Notes: generated by a model from the letters alone, not told the origin. 64,000 bases of DNA from JAKAGZ01 sp963748105 (GCA_963748105.1 CAVVHP010000013.1:1-64000); one strand, 5' to 3'. Shown: positions 44,164 to 53,110, numbered from the stretch's first letter. Translations and numbers: made by a program.

Positions 44164-45225
44164 GTGAAAAAACTAACGCGCTTAATATTCTTGTTTAGTT
44201 TTATCATTTTTTCTACTACTGCATTTTCACAAAATGATAACACGGATTTTAATCAAACGATCAAGAACCTCTCAACTTCAGCTGCTACTGGATACGTCGG
44301 ACCGGCTATCAGTAGTTTTGGATCAAACCTTAATACAGGTTGGGTAACGAAAGCTCCGTCTGCTGCAAAAAATTCATTTAACCTTGAAATAAAAATAATT
44401 GCGATGGGTTCAATAATTGATGATGCCCAGAAAGTTTTTTCAACCGTAGGCTCCTTTAATTTTACAGATGCCCAGGCCCAGGAAATTGCGGCCAGTGCAT
44501 CACCAAATCCATTAGAACAAGCGAGTATTAAGAATGAATTACTCAGTCATGCCTGGAATTTGAAAATATCAGGTCCCACAATTATGGGAGCTGATAATCA
44601 AAACGTAGTTTTAGATTTTCAGGGACAGCAAGTTCAGGGATATACACTTCAGAATTACAACTTAACTGATGTTAAAGGATTCTTGAATGATCTATCAATA
44701 TTCCCAACTGCAGCTATTCAGCTTGGGATAGGTACTTTATATGGGACTAGTTTAGCGTTCAGATGGTTCCCAACAGTAAATATAAAAGACCTTGGCGATT
44801 TTACTTACTGGGGTTTTGGCGGTATGCATAATCCGGCGGTTTGGTTTAATCAAGAATTTCCGATTGATATTGCAGTTGGCGGATTTTACCAGGATCTGAA
44901 AGTAGGTACTATTTTTGAAACCAAGGCATCTATGTTTGGTCTCTATGCTAGTAAAACAATCGGTAGTGTTATCGCTTTTACTCCATACGTTGCCTTAACT
45001 TCAGAAACATCGACGACAACTGTGCAATACGATTATACGTACGACGTGAATTCTGGAGGAAATATAACCCAAAAAACTGAAAATATATCTTTTGAAATGG
45101 ATGGCGCTAATTCAACGGGTTTTACTGTAGGTGCAGCTTTCAAACTTGCAATTTTAAATCTAAATATCGATTATAAATTTGCAAATATTAAGACTGCCAG
45201 CGCGGGTTTAAGTTTTGGCTTTTAG
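44164..45225 (+). CDS. DUF6588-like outer-membrane beta-barrel protein
   Basis: A 353-residue exported protein. The signal peptide is MKKLTRLIFLFSFIIFSTTAFSQ. A Thr/Ser-rich and Gly-rich body with alternating hydrophobic residues suggests beta strands, ending in a final Phe (ASAGLSFGF), a typical outer-membrane insertion signal. Sequence such as YGTSLAFRWFPTVNIKDLGDFTYWGFGGMHNPAVWF looks like the DUF6588 family of Bacteroidota barrels. The start is GTG with TGGAGGAAC upstream, the strongest ribosome binding site nearby. It has its own promoter and terminator, so it is a single-gene unit. Substrate unknown. Confidence 0.8.
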   Translation: MKKLTRLIFLFSFIIFSTTAFSQNDNTDFNQTIKNLSTSAATGYVGPAISSFGSNLNTGWVTKAPSAAKNSFNLEIKIIAMGSIIDDAQKVFSTVGSFNFTDAQAQEIAASASPNPLEQASIKNELLSHAWNLKISGPTIMGADNQNVVLDFQGQQVQGYTLQNYNLTDVKGFLNDLSIFPTAAIQLGIGTLYGTSLAFRWFPTVNIKDLGDFTYWGFGGMHNPAVWFNQEFPIDIAVGGFYQDLKVGTIFETKASMFGLYASKTIGSVIAFTPYVALTSETSTTTVQYDYTYDVNSGGNITQKTENISFEMDGANSTGFTVGAAFKLAILNLNIDYKFANIKTASAGLSFGF

Positions 45226-45248
45226 TCTTAGCTGCTAAAATTAAAATG

Positions 45249-45272
45249 GCCGCTCAATCGAGCGGCTTTTTT
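45249..45272 (+). terminator. Rho-independent terminator after the DUF6588 gene
   Basis: GCCGCTC (45249-45255), loop AATC, GAGCGGC (45260-45266), then TTTTTT. Confidence 0.92.
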
Positions 45273-45391
45273 ATTAAATATGCAAAAATTTTGTTCAATT
45301 TTTTTTATATATTCAATTCACCACAGTAGAATTAAATAGAAATCAATAAATAACTTATCCTGTCTACAATTATTATTAAGGGGCCTTTTAT

Positions 45392-46060
45392 ATGATATCG
45401 CAGGTAAATATTAGAAATACTAAACGTTCCGATTTTGATTCAATAAGGGCCTTGCAGCAAAAAGTTTATCCTCATTTAAAGCCATGGTTAATTGAACAAT
45501 TGGAAAATCACATAAAAGTATTTCCAGAGGGACAATTAGTAGCTGAATTTGAAGGAAAAATAGTAGGCACTTCCAGCTCTTTAATAATTTTCTGGGAGGA
45601 ATATGGCCCTCTGAAAAATTTTGGTGAGATTACAGGAAAAGGTACATTTAATACTCATACGCCTGAAGGTAAGACTCTCTATGGTGCAGAGGTTTGTGTT
45701 GATCCCGATCTCAGAAAAAGAGGAATCGGGAAAAAAATATATGCAGCAAGAAGAAAACTGTGTAAACAATTGAACCTAAAGAGAATTATTGCAGCCGGGA
45801 GGATACCCAATTACCATAAATATGCTGACAGATTTGATCCGCATACATACGCAATGCACGTAATCTGGGGAGATATTTACGATCCCGTACTAAGGTTTCA
45901 AACGAAAGAAGGTTTTCAGTTCTGTGATATAATTGAAAATTATTTAACAGGAGATAAAGACTCATTAGAAAATGCCACATTGATTGTCTGGCTTAACCAC
46001 GATTATAAACCCGGAAAAGGAGAAAGGAATGAGAGTAAGAATAGCCGCGATACAGTATAA
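45392..46060 (+). CDS. GNAT-family N-acetyltransferase (possibly the first half of a split bifunctional protein)
   Basis: A 222-residue GNAT protein. The acetyl-CoA region reads LYGAEVCVDPDLRKRGIGKKIYAARRKLCKQLNLKRI (RxxGIG), followed by AAGRIPNYHKYADRFDP. Fused proteins in other bacteria join this type of GNAT domain to a carbon-nitrogen hydrolase in about 510 residues. Here the hydrolase is in the next frame, overlapping by 32 bases, and joining them by a +1 shift gives about 502 residues. AAGGGGCC is the ribosome binding site. Its substrate is unknown. Confidence 0.82.
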   Translation: MISQVNIRNTKRSDFDSIRALQQKVYPHLKPWLIEQLENHIKVFPEGQLVAEFEGKIVGTSSSLIIFWEEYGPLKNFGEITGKGTFNTHTPEGKTLYGAEVCVDPDLRKRGIGKKIYAARRKLCKQLNLKRIIAAGRIPNYHKYADRFDPHTYAMHVIWGDIYDPVLRFQTKEGFQFCDIIENYLTGDKDSLENATLIVWLNHDYKPGKGERNESKNSRDTV

Positions 46061-46901
46061 TCTTAGAAAAATTAGTTCGTTTGAAGAGTTTGAACAGCAG
46101 GTGAGTTTTGTAATGGATTCTGTCTCGGAATATAATCCACATTATGTAGTATTGCCGGAGCTTTTTACAACTCAGTTATTGTCATTTGTGCAATCAAAAG
46201 AAGCATATTCAGCTGTAAGGAGACTTGATGAATATACAGATCAATATATCAATTTAATGAAATCATATGCGATGCAAAATAAATTTTACCTGATAGGGGG
46301 TACACACCCTACCAAACTTAACGGGGGGGTTGTTAACAGGGCTTATTTATTTACACCAACAGGTAAAGTATTTACTCAGGATAAAGTACACAGGACAAGA
46401 TGGGAGAAAGAACTTTGGAAAACGGAAGCCGGCAACGAATTTAAGGTTTTTAATACTGAATATGCACCCATATCAATAATGGTTTGTTACGATATTGAGT
46501 TCCCGGAAGCGTCTAGGATAGTTTCGGAAGCAGGAGCTGAAATTATCTTTGTACCGTCATGTACTGATGACAGGCAGGGCTTTTTAAGAGTAAGATATTG
46601 CTGCCACGCTAGATCAATTGAAAATCAGGTTTACGTGGCAATGACAAGTACTGTTGGAAATCTCCCTGTAGAAAACCTGAACCTTCATTATGGCCAGGCT
46701 GCTATAATTACTCCCTCAGATTTTCCTTTTTCCAGAGATGGTATTGCGGCAGAAGGAGTGATAAATCAGGAACAAATAATAATAGCAGATCTTAATCTTG
46801 ATTTGCTGGATGAAAACAGATTAAAAGGCTCTACAATTCCGTTAATGGATAAGAGAAGAGATATTTATAATAATAAAGCAGTTGTTGAAGACGCAAAATA
46901 A
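46029..46901 (+). CDS. Carbon-nitrogen hydrolase (nitrilase superfamily)
   Basis: A 290-residue amidase-like enzyme. The catalytic triad is Glu44 (VVLPELFTTQ), Lys119 (QDKVHRTRW) and Cys153 (IMVCYDIEFPEASR). The ATG at 46029 has AAGGAG six bases upstream inside the GNAT gene, which supports separate, coupled translation. The usual fused GNAT/hydrolase family makes a broken fusion the alternative. The substrate, an amide or omega-amide, cannot be told. It converges directly with a TPR gene: the stops are adjacent bases. Confidence 0.87.
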   Translation: MRVRIAAIQYNLRKISSFEEFEQQVSFVMDSVSEYNPHYVVLPELFTTQLLSFVQSKEAYSAVRRLDEYTDQYINLMKSYAMQNKFYLIGGTHPTKLNGGVVNRAYLFTPTGKVFTQDKVHRTRWEKELWKTEAGNEFKVFNTEYAPISIMVCYDIEFPEASRIVSEAGAEIIFVPSCTDDRQGFLRVRYCCHARSIENQVYVAMTSTVGNLPVENLNLHYGQAAIITPSDFPFSRDGIAAEGVINQEQIIIADLNLDLLDENRLKGSTIPLMDKRRDIYNNKAVVEDAK

Positions 46902-48149
46902 TTAAACCGATAGTGCCGTTATTTGCTCTTTTATTTCATTTACTCTAGGCTGTGCTTTTAAATGTCTGTAATATTTGAGAGCATCCACAAATTTTGTTTT
47001 ACTATCACTTATATTTCCAAGATCTTTATATAGAATACCCAGCTCGTATGATGTTTCAGCTTCATTTAGCTTATTACCAAGTTCCTTGTTTATTCTCATA
47101 CTTGTGCGCAAGTAATTTTCAGATTTTTCAAAATTCTTTTTATTGCGCTGAATAATTCCCCTGACTTTATAGATATCAGCTATTGAAAGTTTATCGTCAA
47201 CCCTATGGCATATCTGCATTGCTTTTTCGGCAAATGCTTCAGCAAGCTTATAATCGTTCTGCTTAGTAAATGTAAATGACTTCCCGAGATAGGAAATACC
47301 AAGTATTGGCAGGTATCCAATTTTTATGCAGGTGTCGATGGCTTTATCAAAATCTTTTAAGGCTATGCCGGGATTATCCTTGTTTATGTGCATCATACCT
47401 ATGTTGTGCTGAATTTCAGCAATTCTTTGATAATTTTTTACTTCCTGGTAAGTAAAAAGTGCTCTCTTAAAATAGGAAAGAGCTTTGTCATAATTTCCTA
47501 ATACACTATTTATTATGCCAAGGTTTACTTCAATTTTCCCTTTGAATTCAGAATCTTTAGAACCCTGAGAAAGGCTCAGACTCTCTTCAAAATATTCTTG
47601 TGATTTTTTTAAATTGCCTAGTTCGCCATAAATTGTACCAATAAGATTATAACAGTGTGCTTGTCCTTTCCTGTTGTTATTTCTCTTAAAAATATTCAGA
47701 GCTTGTCTGGCAAACTTAAAGCTATATTGCCACTCAGCTTTTCGTCTGTGAATTTCTGCCAAAGAAGCAGTAGCTTCAGCTTTAATGTCCGATAGGTCTT
47801 TATCTCTTTTAGTGCTCTTAATAATGTTTTCATAAACCGATATAGCAGAATTTAATTCACCAACGGTTATGCAATATTGACCCAAATTCTGAAGCAGGCT
47901 TAGAAATTTGTCTGAAGCAAGCTTTTCAGATGCGAAAGTTATGAGTAAGTCAATCTGAACCTGAACACTTGCATTGCTATTAAAATTAAATCCCATTTGT
48001 TGTCCATCTTTGTGCTTTGATTTGACTCTCTTGTGCTCATTTTTTTCACCAAAAACCAGATTGTTAAATCGAGCTATTTCGTTCTTACTAAAAAAGATTT
48101 TCAGTATTTCCTTAAAAATACGTTCGTAGTTTAGTACGGTCTTTTTCAC
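46902..48149 (-). CDS. TPR protein of the Rapsyn/LGN type
   Basis: A 415-residue protein with no signal peptide, hence cytoplasmic. About seven TPR units run from residue 90, with the GPSM/LGN-like spacing of about 40 residues (AHCYNLIGTIYGELGNLKKSQEYFEESLSLSQ, IEVNLGIINSVLGNYDKALSYFKRAL, AETSYELGILYKDLGNISDSKTKFVDAL). The N-terminus is Lys/Phe-rich. It resembles TPR proteins that serve as partners of kinases or regulators; no output domain is attached. Function unknown. Confidence 0.8.
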   Translation of the reverse strand: MKKTVLNYERIFKEILKIFFSKNEIARFNNLVFGEKNEHKRVKSKHKDGQQMGFNFNSNASVQVQIDLLITFASEKLASDKFLSLLQNLGQYCITVGELNSAISVYENIIKSTKRDKDLSDIKAEATASLAEIHRRKAEWQYSFKFARQALNIFKRNNNRKGQAHCYNLIGTIYGELGNLKKSQEYFEESLSLSQGSKDSEFKGKIEVNLGIINSVLGNYDKALSYFKRALFTYQEVKNYQRIAEIQHNIGMMHINKDNPGIALKDFDKAIDTCIKIGYLPILGISYLGKSFTFTKQNDYKLAEAFAEKAMQICHRVDDKLSIADIYKVRGIIQRNKKNFEKSENYLRTSMRINKELGNKLNEAETSYELGILYKDLGNISDSKTKFVDALKYYRHLKAQPRVNEIKEQITALSV

Positions 48150-48238
48150 TTTGAGCCTCTTAAAGTTTCAGTCCTTCACAAAAAGAATTATTAATATTTC
48201 TAATTCCAAATTTGTTTAGAACTATTAAATATGTGATA

Positions 48239-48553
48239 CTAACGCCTGGTAGCCCAGCCGCAACGAGTAAAATGCATTAACCTTGCATTTTTTACCATAA
48301 CAAGACTGTGTTTCTTTCCGTTTAATATCTTTAGACCATCGTTTTGTATAACTTCAATGGAACCATCGTCAACAAAACAAACGAAATTTATTTTAGATTT
48401 TTCGACTTCATTGTTACGGATATGGTTAGCAAAAACGTGCCAGCTTTTGGTCGGTAATATTTTCTTACCACTTGTTCGATATGTATACTTGTGGGAATTT
48501 TTACTATTGGAAAGAGGAAAATTTTACTGATTAATTCTAGGATTGTGTCTCAT
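48239..48553 (-). pseudogene. Small ORF interrupted by one in-frame stop, unrecognised family
   Basis: This 464-base gap is not empty. On the minus strand an ATG at 48553 opens MRHNPRINQ, then TAA (48524-48526), and the frame then stays open for 94 codons to 48239: a stretch with natural-looking composition including KSWHVFANHIRNN, KINFVCFVDDGSIEV and VKNARLMHFTRCGWATRR. Without the stop the product would be about 104 residues. I do not recognise the family. A short inverted repeat (TGTCTCA 48546-48552, TGAGACA 48566-48572) surrounds the start. It may be a decayed small gene or a sequence error. Confidence 0.4.
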
Positions 48554-48613
48554 TATTATCCATATTGAGACAATTATTAGGAGTTTTAGGTTAAATTTGT
48601 GGGAGATTGAACG

Positions 48614-48991
48614 TTATTGATGTTCAGAAATATCAAAAAAACCTGCTATTAATAATCCGCCGCCTGCAAGACCAGTATCTTTGAGCACATTAAACATAGA
48701 AATTTTCATTATTTCAATATTTAGCAGTCCTGGGAGATGAATTGCAAAAACGACAACTAAAAGAAATATTGACAAAGAGATGCAAATTGGTTTAACAAAT
48801 TTATTTAGCAGAATAAAAATAGAGGATCCAATAAGGATAAATCCAATTAAAAAAACAATTTCTTTTCTATCTGGAACATAAGTTGGAAAGTATTTTGCAA
48901 ATTCACTTGCATTAATAAAATGGTTTATCCCAATAATGCTGAAAATAACAGCATAAATAATTCTAAATAAATTTCCGGTCAGCATTTTCAT
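48614..48991 (-). CDS. DoxX-like membrane protein
   Basis: A small inner-membrane protein with four hydrophobic segments (FRIIYAVIFSIIGINHF, IVFLIGFILIGSSIFIL, ICISLSIFLLVVVFAIHLP, a final one near GLAGGGLLIAGFF). The pattern resembles DoxX/DoxD-like proteins. The frame extends upstream to 49114, but AAGGATTTATTG before the ATG at 48991 (125 residues) and the hydrophobic start favour this shorter form. It lies downstream of the isochorismatase-like gene on the same strand. Confidence 0.7.
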   Translation of the reverse strand: MKMLTGNLFRIIYAVIFSIIGINHFINASEFAKYFPTYVPDRKEIVFLIGFILIGSSIFILLNKFVKPICISLSIFLLVVVFAIHLPGLLNIEIMKISMFNVLKDTGLAGGGLLIAGFFDISEHQ

Positions 48992-49156
48992 CAATAAATC
49001 CTTGCAGTTTCGAACAGAAGCAAAAAAACAATCACTGACGGTAAGCCCGGCAGAGAAAGGGGAATCATAGTAGGAATAAAAGTTGAAAGAGGCAAGAGAA
49101 AAAGTTAAAAGCACTTAAATTATTTTAAGGCTGGCAGTTAAGTACTTATTATATAA

Positions 49157-49714
49157 TCATTTAATAATTTTTGAAATGGCTTTAAATTTATCTGTACCGC
49201 TTACGTTAAGCATTTCAAACAAAATAGATTCCACTGTGGTGATTTCGGCACCGTGAGTTCTCATCCTGTTTATTGCAGTTTCATAGTCAATCAGATTGCG
49301 TGATGAGACTGCATTTACGGCTAGATTTACCTCGAAATCATTAGCTAATAAATCCAGTACTGTCTGTTGAACACAAACGTGGGCTTCTATGCCTGCTATA
49401 ACTACCTGCTTTAGGTTTTTTTGCTTTAATTCAGAGAAGAGATTTTCTGCACCAAAACAACTAAAACTCATTTTTTGAATTGGTGAAAGATCTCCAAGCT
49501 CAGTTTTAATTTCCTTAAAGGTTTGCCCGAGTCCTTTGGGATATTGTTCAGTGTAAATTATGGGCGAGTTTAAAACTTTGAATCCTTTTATAAGTTTTAT
49601 TGTATTAGCAACCACCGAATCAGGGTTTTGCATTACACCAAGAATTCTTTCCTGGATATCAATAATTAATAAAGCAGTTTTATTTCTATCTAGTATCTGG
49701 GGGTTTCTGTTCAT
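49157..49714 (-). CDS. Isochorismatase-family cysteine hydrolase
   Basis: A 185-residue hydrolase of the nicotinamidase/isochorismatase fold. The catalytic triad is Asp19 (LIIDIQE), Lys81 (IQKMSFS) and Cys114 (GIEAHVCVQQT), with the cis-peptide-like GIE. Relatives hydrolyse nicotinamide, isochorismate or ureido compounds; the substrate is not evident. It starts 22 bases after the C39-like peptidase stop and is probably co-transcribed with it and the DoxX gene. Confidence 0.88.
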   Translation of the reverse strand: MNRNPQILDRNKTALLIIDIQERILGVMQNPDSVVANTIKLIKGFKVLNSPIIYTEQYPKGLGQTFKEIKTELGDLSPIQKMSFSCFGAENLFSELKQKNLKQVVIAGIEAHVCVQQTVLDLLANDFEVNLAVNAVSSRNLIDYETAINRMRTHGAEITTVESILFEMLNVSGTDKFKAISKIIK

Positions 49715-49736
49715 AATTTTTTAAAATTAAGTTATA

Positions 49737-50573
49737 CTAATAAAGTGGGTCCATACCGTATTTTCCGCAAGCATACATCATTAATAAAGAGGAAAGATCA
49801 ACAAGAGCTTTTTTCTGATCTTCAGTATGAATTACGAGATCATAAACTTCGGCCATAAATTGCATGTCTTTAAGTAGTTTGTCGAGTTCACTATATGAAG
49901 GTTCGCCATGCCAATATGCAATTTGTTCAACCAGCATTTTTTCGTGTCTTCTTAAAAATTCAGTAAATGAAATTGCACTTTTCGCGTTGGGATTATTTGG
50001 TCTGCAAATAGAAATTAAATCATTAAAATAAGTATCCCATTTTTCAGCCAGGTTTTTATTTCTGTCTCTCATTACATAACGGGCTTTTTCAAGTGTAAAC
50101 TTGGCTTTAGTTGAATGCTTTACATTTGAAATAATAGCATACCCGTCGTAGCTGATATCACCGGTTTCATCATCATAAAACTTCCACCTTTTTGTCAGTT
50201 GCCTTGCGCCGTAAATTACAATGACCTTGTCAAGCGCGCTGTCAACAACTATAAATTTTCCTTTCTGAACATTTACAACCGTAATCCAGTGTTCCCAGCT
50301 GTCAACGCTGAGGATGCAGGGCATTCCTCTTTTCAGGTGCCAGGATAAAACTTTAGCCGCTTCATCCGGGGTCTCCCTCCTGAAATATTTCATCTTACAG
50401 TTGAATCTTTTTGCCGCCTGTGCCAGGCCGATCTCATCAGTGCCATTCCACCATGTACTTCCGGCAAGTTTTCCAATCTCTCTTTCATTTTTAAAAACTC
50501 CAAGCATTACAAGACTGTACTTCAGGGCAAACGGTCCGCATTGATATTTATACGGTTGAGGATAAAAACTCAT
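49737..50573 (-). CDS. C39-like cytoplasmic cysteine peptidase
   Basis: A 278-residue protein without a signal peptide. Residues 1-150 look like a C39 papain-fold peptidase: Gln11 and nucleophile Cys12 in YQCGPFALKYSLVMLG, catalytic His95 in SWEHWITVV and Asp111 in FIVVDSAL. The GSTWWNGTDEIGLAQAAKRFNCK stretch matches the GT-rich turn of bacteriocin-processing peptidases. The remaining 130 residues are helical and unassigned. It is divergent from a Ddl-like ATP-grasp ligase, 91 bases apart, which suggests a peptide or amide metabolism pair. Confidence 0.8.
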   Translation of the reverse strand: MSFYPQPYKYQCGPFALKYSLVMLGVFKNEREIGKLAGSTWWNGTDEIGLAQAAKRFNCKMKYFRRETPDEAAKVLSWHLKRGMPCILSVDSWEHWITVVNVQKGKFIVVDSALDKVIVIYGARQLTKRWKFYDDETGDISYDGYAIISNVKHSTKAKFTLEKARYVMRDRNKNLAEKWDTYFNDLISICRPNNPNAKSAISFTEFLRRHEKMLVEQIAYWHGEPSYSELDKLLKDMQFMAEVYDLVIHTEDQKKALVDLSSLLMMYACGKYGMDPLY

Positions 50574-50664
50574 TTTATTTTAATTGTTAAATTATAAAAT
50601 TGAAAAAAGTAATTTGTCAGACGGATTTACTTATATAACATATTTACGTATTTTTATTTTTAAT

Positions 50665-51729
50665 ATGAAGAAAAAATTAAAAGTTGCCGTAATATTTAAT
50701 GAAGCCAATCCTGAACTTTATGTGAAAGATCCGGATAAAAATCTGGCCAATGCCGATTTTGTGCCCTACTTTGAAGTTGAAGAACTCACTCCAATTGAAG
50801 AGTATAAATTGATGGCTGAGCGACTCCGCAACAAAGGAGTTGACGCATATACATTAAATATAAAAGACGATATTGATATACTACTAAAGAATATAAAAAA
50901 ACACAAACCCGATGTGGTATTTAATTTTGTTGAAATATTTAAGGATGACTCCAGGCTGGAAATGAATATGGTGGGGTTGCTTGAGTTGCTCGGAATTCCT
51001 TATACAGGAGCTCCCCCAATGGCGCTTGCAAATTGCCAGAGCAAAGTCCTCGCAAAGCGCTTGCTAAATGCGGTTGGTGTAAAAACTCCCCAATTTATGG
51101 TGATTAGAGAAGAAAAGAAGCAATACAGGCACAAGTTAAATTTCCCCCTTATAATTAAGCCTGCCTTTGAGGATGCAAGCGTCGGGATTGAGAATGAGTC
51201 GATTGTAAAGAATAACAGAGAGTTGAAGGAAAGAATTAATTACATTCTCAAATATTTTGCACAGCCTGCGCTGGTTGAGGAGTTTATTGAAGGCAGGGAA
51301 CTGAATGTTGCAATTATGGGAGATAAAGAGCCCGTAGCTCTGCCTATAAGTGAAATAGATTTTACTGATATGCCCGGACATTTACATAATATTGTCAGTT
51401 ACCAGGCCAAATGGGATCCGCACCATGAATCGTATCATAAAACCATCCCGATTTGCCCTGCCGAATTGCCTAAAAGAATTGAAAAAAGAGCAAAAGATAT
51501 TGCTATAAAGGCTTTCAAAACTATGCATTGCCGGGATTATGCAAGAGTGGATATGAGACTGTCAGCAGATAATAAGCTATATGTTCTCGAAGTAAATCCC
51601 AATCCCGATTTAACCGAAGGCGCCGGATTTATGCGCTCAGCGGATGCAGCGGGGTTAAATTATACATCTGCCCTGAAAAAAATTATTAATCTAGCCTGGA
51701 AAAGAAGGAAGAAAAATAAAGTCAGCTGA
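50665..51729 (+). CDS. Ddl-like ATP-grasp ligase
   Basis: A 354-residue carboxylate-amine ligase of the ATP-grasp superfamily, related to D-Ala-D-Ala ligase. It has KVAVIFNEANPEL at the start, LGIPYTGAPPMALANCQSKVLAKRLL in the central part, PLIIKPAFEDASVGIENES with the ATP-binding Lys, VEEFIEGRELNVAIMG, and the metal-binding C-terminal YARVDMRLSADNKLYVLEVNPNPDL. It is a variant ligase, not the wall enzyme: it lacks its usual DdlB N-terminal features and lies by a peptidase. I start at the ATG at 50665, since it begins the conserved fold. It overlaps the opposing HAD gene by eight bases at the 3' end. Confidence 0.85.
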   Translation: MKKKLKVAVIFNEANPELYVKDPDKNLANADFVPYFEVEELTPIEEYKLMAERLRNKGVDAYTLNIKDDIDILLKNIKKHKPDVVFNFVEIFKDDSRLEMNMVGLLELLGIPYTGAPPMALANCQSKVLAKRLLNAVGVKTPQFMVIREEKKQYRHKLNFPLIIKPAFEDASVGIENESIVKNNRELKERINYILKYFAQPALVEEFIEGRELNVAIMGDKEPVALPISEIDFTDMPGHLHNIVSYQAKWDPHHESYHKTIPICPAELPKRIEKRAKDIAIKAFKTMHCRDYARVDMRLSADNKLYVLEVNPNPDLTEGAGFMRSADAAGLNYTSALKKIINLAWKRRKKNKVS

Positions 51730-52492
51730 AAAGTTTGGTAACTTCCGTGAGATTTCTTGTTTCAAAATCGGGCTTAATTTTAGAAGCCGGATTTAGTGGG
51801 TATTCTGTTTTACCAGTATAAATTAAAATTCCTTTCCCGCCCAGTTTTTGTGCTCCCTCAATATCAGTTTCAAGATCATCCCCAAGCATATTAAATTCTG
51901 AATTATCAGGAAAGCCCAGAGCTTTTAGTCCTGAGTGATAAAAAATTGCTGACGGCTTCCCGACCAATTTTGCTTTTTTACCCGTTGCATATTCAATAGC
52001 TGCAATGAAAGCACCGGCATCAAGAAACAGATTTTCATCATCCGGGCTCCAGAATTTATTTTTCTGCATTGCAATAAAATCAGCACCTTTATGTATGAAT
52101 CTGAATATCCGGTTCATAATTTCATACGACCATTTATCCGCCATGTCGCCAACTATAACTGCTTCAGGGTTTTCATCAGTCAGAAATTCATTAAACATTT
52201 CTTTGGTGCTTTCTGAGGCAAACACGGCGACTTTTTTATATCTCTCTTTTACATAATTCAGGGTTGCATCTGCACAGGTTAAAGCCGGAAAATTTAACTG
52301 TATGTTGTGATCGGATAGAAATTTTTTAATATCATTTCCATTTCTCAAAGTTGAATTACTAAGGATACAGGCCGGGATTTTATTATCAGAGATAAATTGA
52401 AAAAAATACTTTGTATCATCTGCGGGTTTTTTCCCTAAACGAATTACCCCGTCAAAATCAATTAAAAATGGTATGTCAGTTATCAGTTTCAT
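51722..52492 (-). CDS. HAD-superfamily IIA hydrolase (NagD-like)
   Basis: A 256-residue phosphatase. Motif I is LIDFDGVIRLG (nucleophile Asp13, Asp15), motif II LSNSTLRNG, motif III LVGKPSAIFYHSGLK and motif IV MLGDDLETDIEGAQKLGGKGILIYTGKT. A C2 cap domain lies between motifs II and III. Relatives include NagD and phosphoglycolate phosphatases; the substrate cannot be assigned. It converges with the ATP-grasp gene. Upstream lie the hairpin at 52528-52563 and the DUF6580 gene. Confidence 0.9.
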   Translation of the reverse strand: MKLITDIPFLIDFDGVIRLGKKPADDTKYFFQFISDNKIPACILSNSTLRNGNDIKKFLSDHNIQLNFPALTCADATLNYVKERYKKVAVFASESTKEMFNEFLTDENPEAVIVGDMADKWSYEIMNRIFRFIHKGADFIAMQKNKFWSPDDENLFLDAGAFIAAIEYATGKKAKLVGKPSAIFYHSGLKALGFPDNSEFNMLGDDLETDIEGAQKLGGKGILIYTGKTEYPLNPASKIKPDFETRNLTEVTKLFS

Positions 52493-52527
52493 TTAAAATA
52501 TACAGAGATGGCTGGGGATTGAAAGGA

Positions 52528-52563
52528 AACCTTCAAGATCGCAAAAAAGCGACCTTGAAGGTT
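52528..52563. repeat. Strong intergenic hairpin below the B12-uptake genes
   Basis: AACCTTCAAGATCGC (52528-52542) pairs with GCGACCTTGAAGGTT (52549-52563), 14 of 15 positions, around an A6 loop. On the minus strand it follows the DUF6580 stop and could end that transcript, though the downstream T-run (TTTCCTTTC) is broken. It may be a REP-like repeat. Confidence 0.6.
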
Positions 52564-52579
52564 ACTAATAAATTGTATA

Positions 52580-53110
52580 CTAAATTTCAGCTTTTGCGAG
52601 CACAGGGAATTTAACTTTTGCTATTTCAAAAGCACCAAACATAATTCCAACGAAGAACAGGTCGCCTAATAATGTGTAGCTGAAAAATGGAATAGCTGCT
52701 ATATAGCTTTCAACAATTCCTGCTAAATTTTGCGGGTAAATTATATTTGGAGGAAATAACGCAAAATTTGTGATCAAAAAGAAACTAACCGATGCAGTAA
52801 CAGAGGCCAGTAAAACTCTTCCCGGTTTTTTAGTCTGGCCAATCTGCATTCCTATTACAACTATTAATAGAAAGCTTAAGTAAACCACCCACATTCCCGA
52901 ATAAAATCCGAGAAACAGATCAGATATTAGCATAGCAGCCACCGGAACTATAAAGGCCAGATATTTTTTCGAAAAATAAGCTCCTCCGAATAAAGCCATT
53001 GCTCCAACTGCTGTAAAATTCGGGTAGTGCGGAATTAATCTTGTGAAAGCAGCAGCCAGAATCATCAAAGTTAGCGCCCAGAATTTAGGGTTAACCAGAT
53101 TTTTATTCAT
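52580..53110 (-). CDS. DUF6580 family putative transport protein
   Basis: A 176-residue inner-membrane protein with about five hydrophobic segments. The start (FWALTLMILAAAFTRLIPHYPNFTAVGAMALFGGAYFSKKYLAFIVP) is characteristic of DUF6580, a family reported near cobalamin genes and resembling substrate-binding S components of ECF transporters. It lies 68 bases after a BtuB-like receptor gene under a cobalamin riboswitch, which supports a role in B12 or precursor uptake across the inner membrane. No BtuCD or ECF ATPase gene is in the window. Confidence 0.85.
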   Translation of the reverse strand: MNKNLVNPKFWALTLMILAAAFTRLIPHYPNFTAVGAMALFGGAYFSKKYLAFIVPVAAMLISDLFLGFYSGMWVVYLSFLLIVVIGMQIGQTKKPGRVLLASVTASVSFFLITNFALFPPNIIYPQNLAGIVESYIAAIPFFSYTLLGDLFFVGIMFGAFEIAKVKFPVLAKAEI

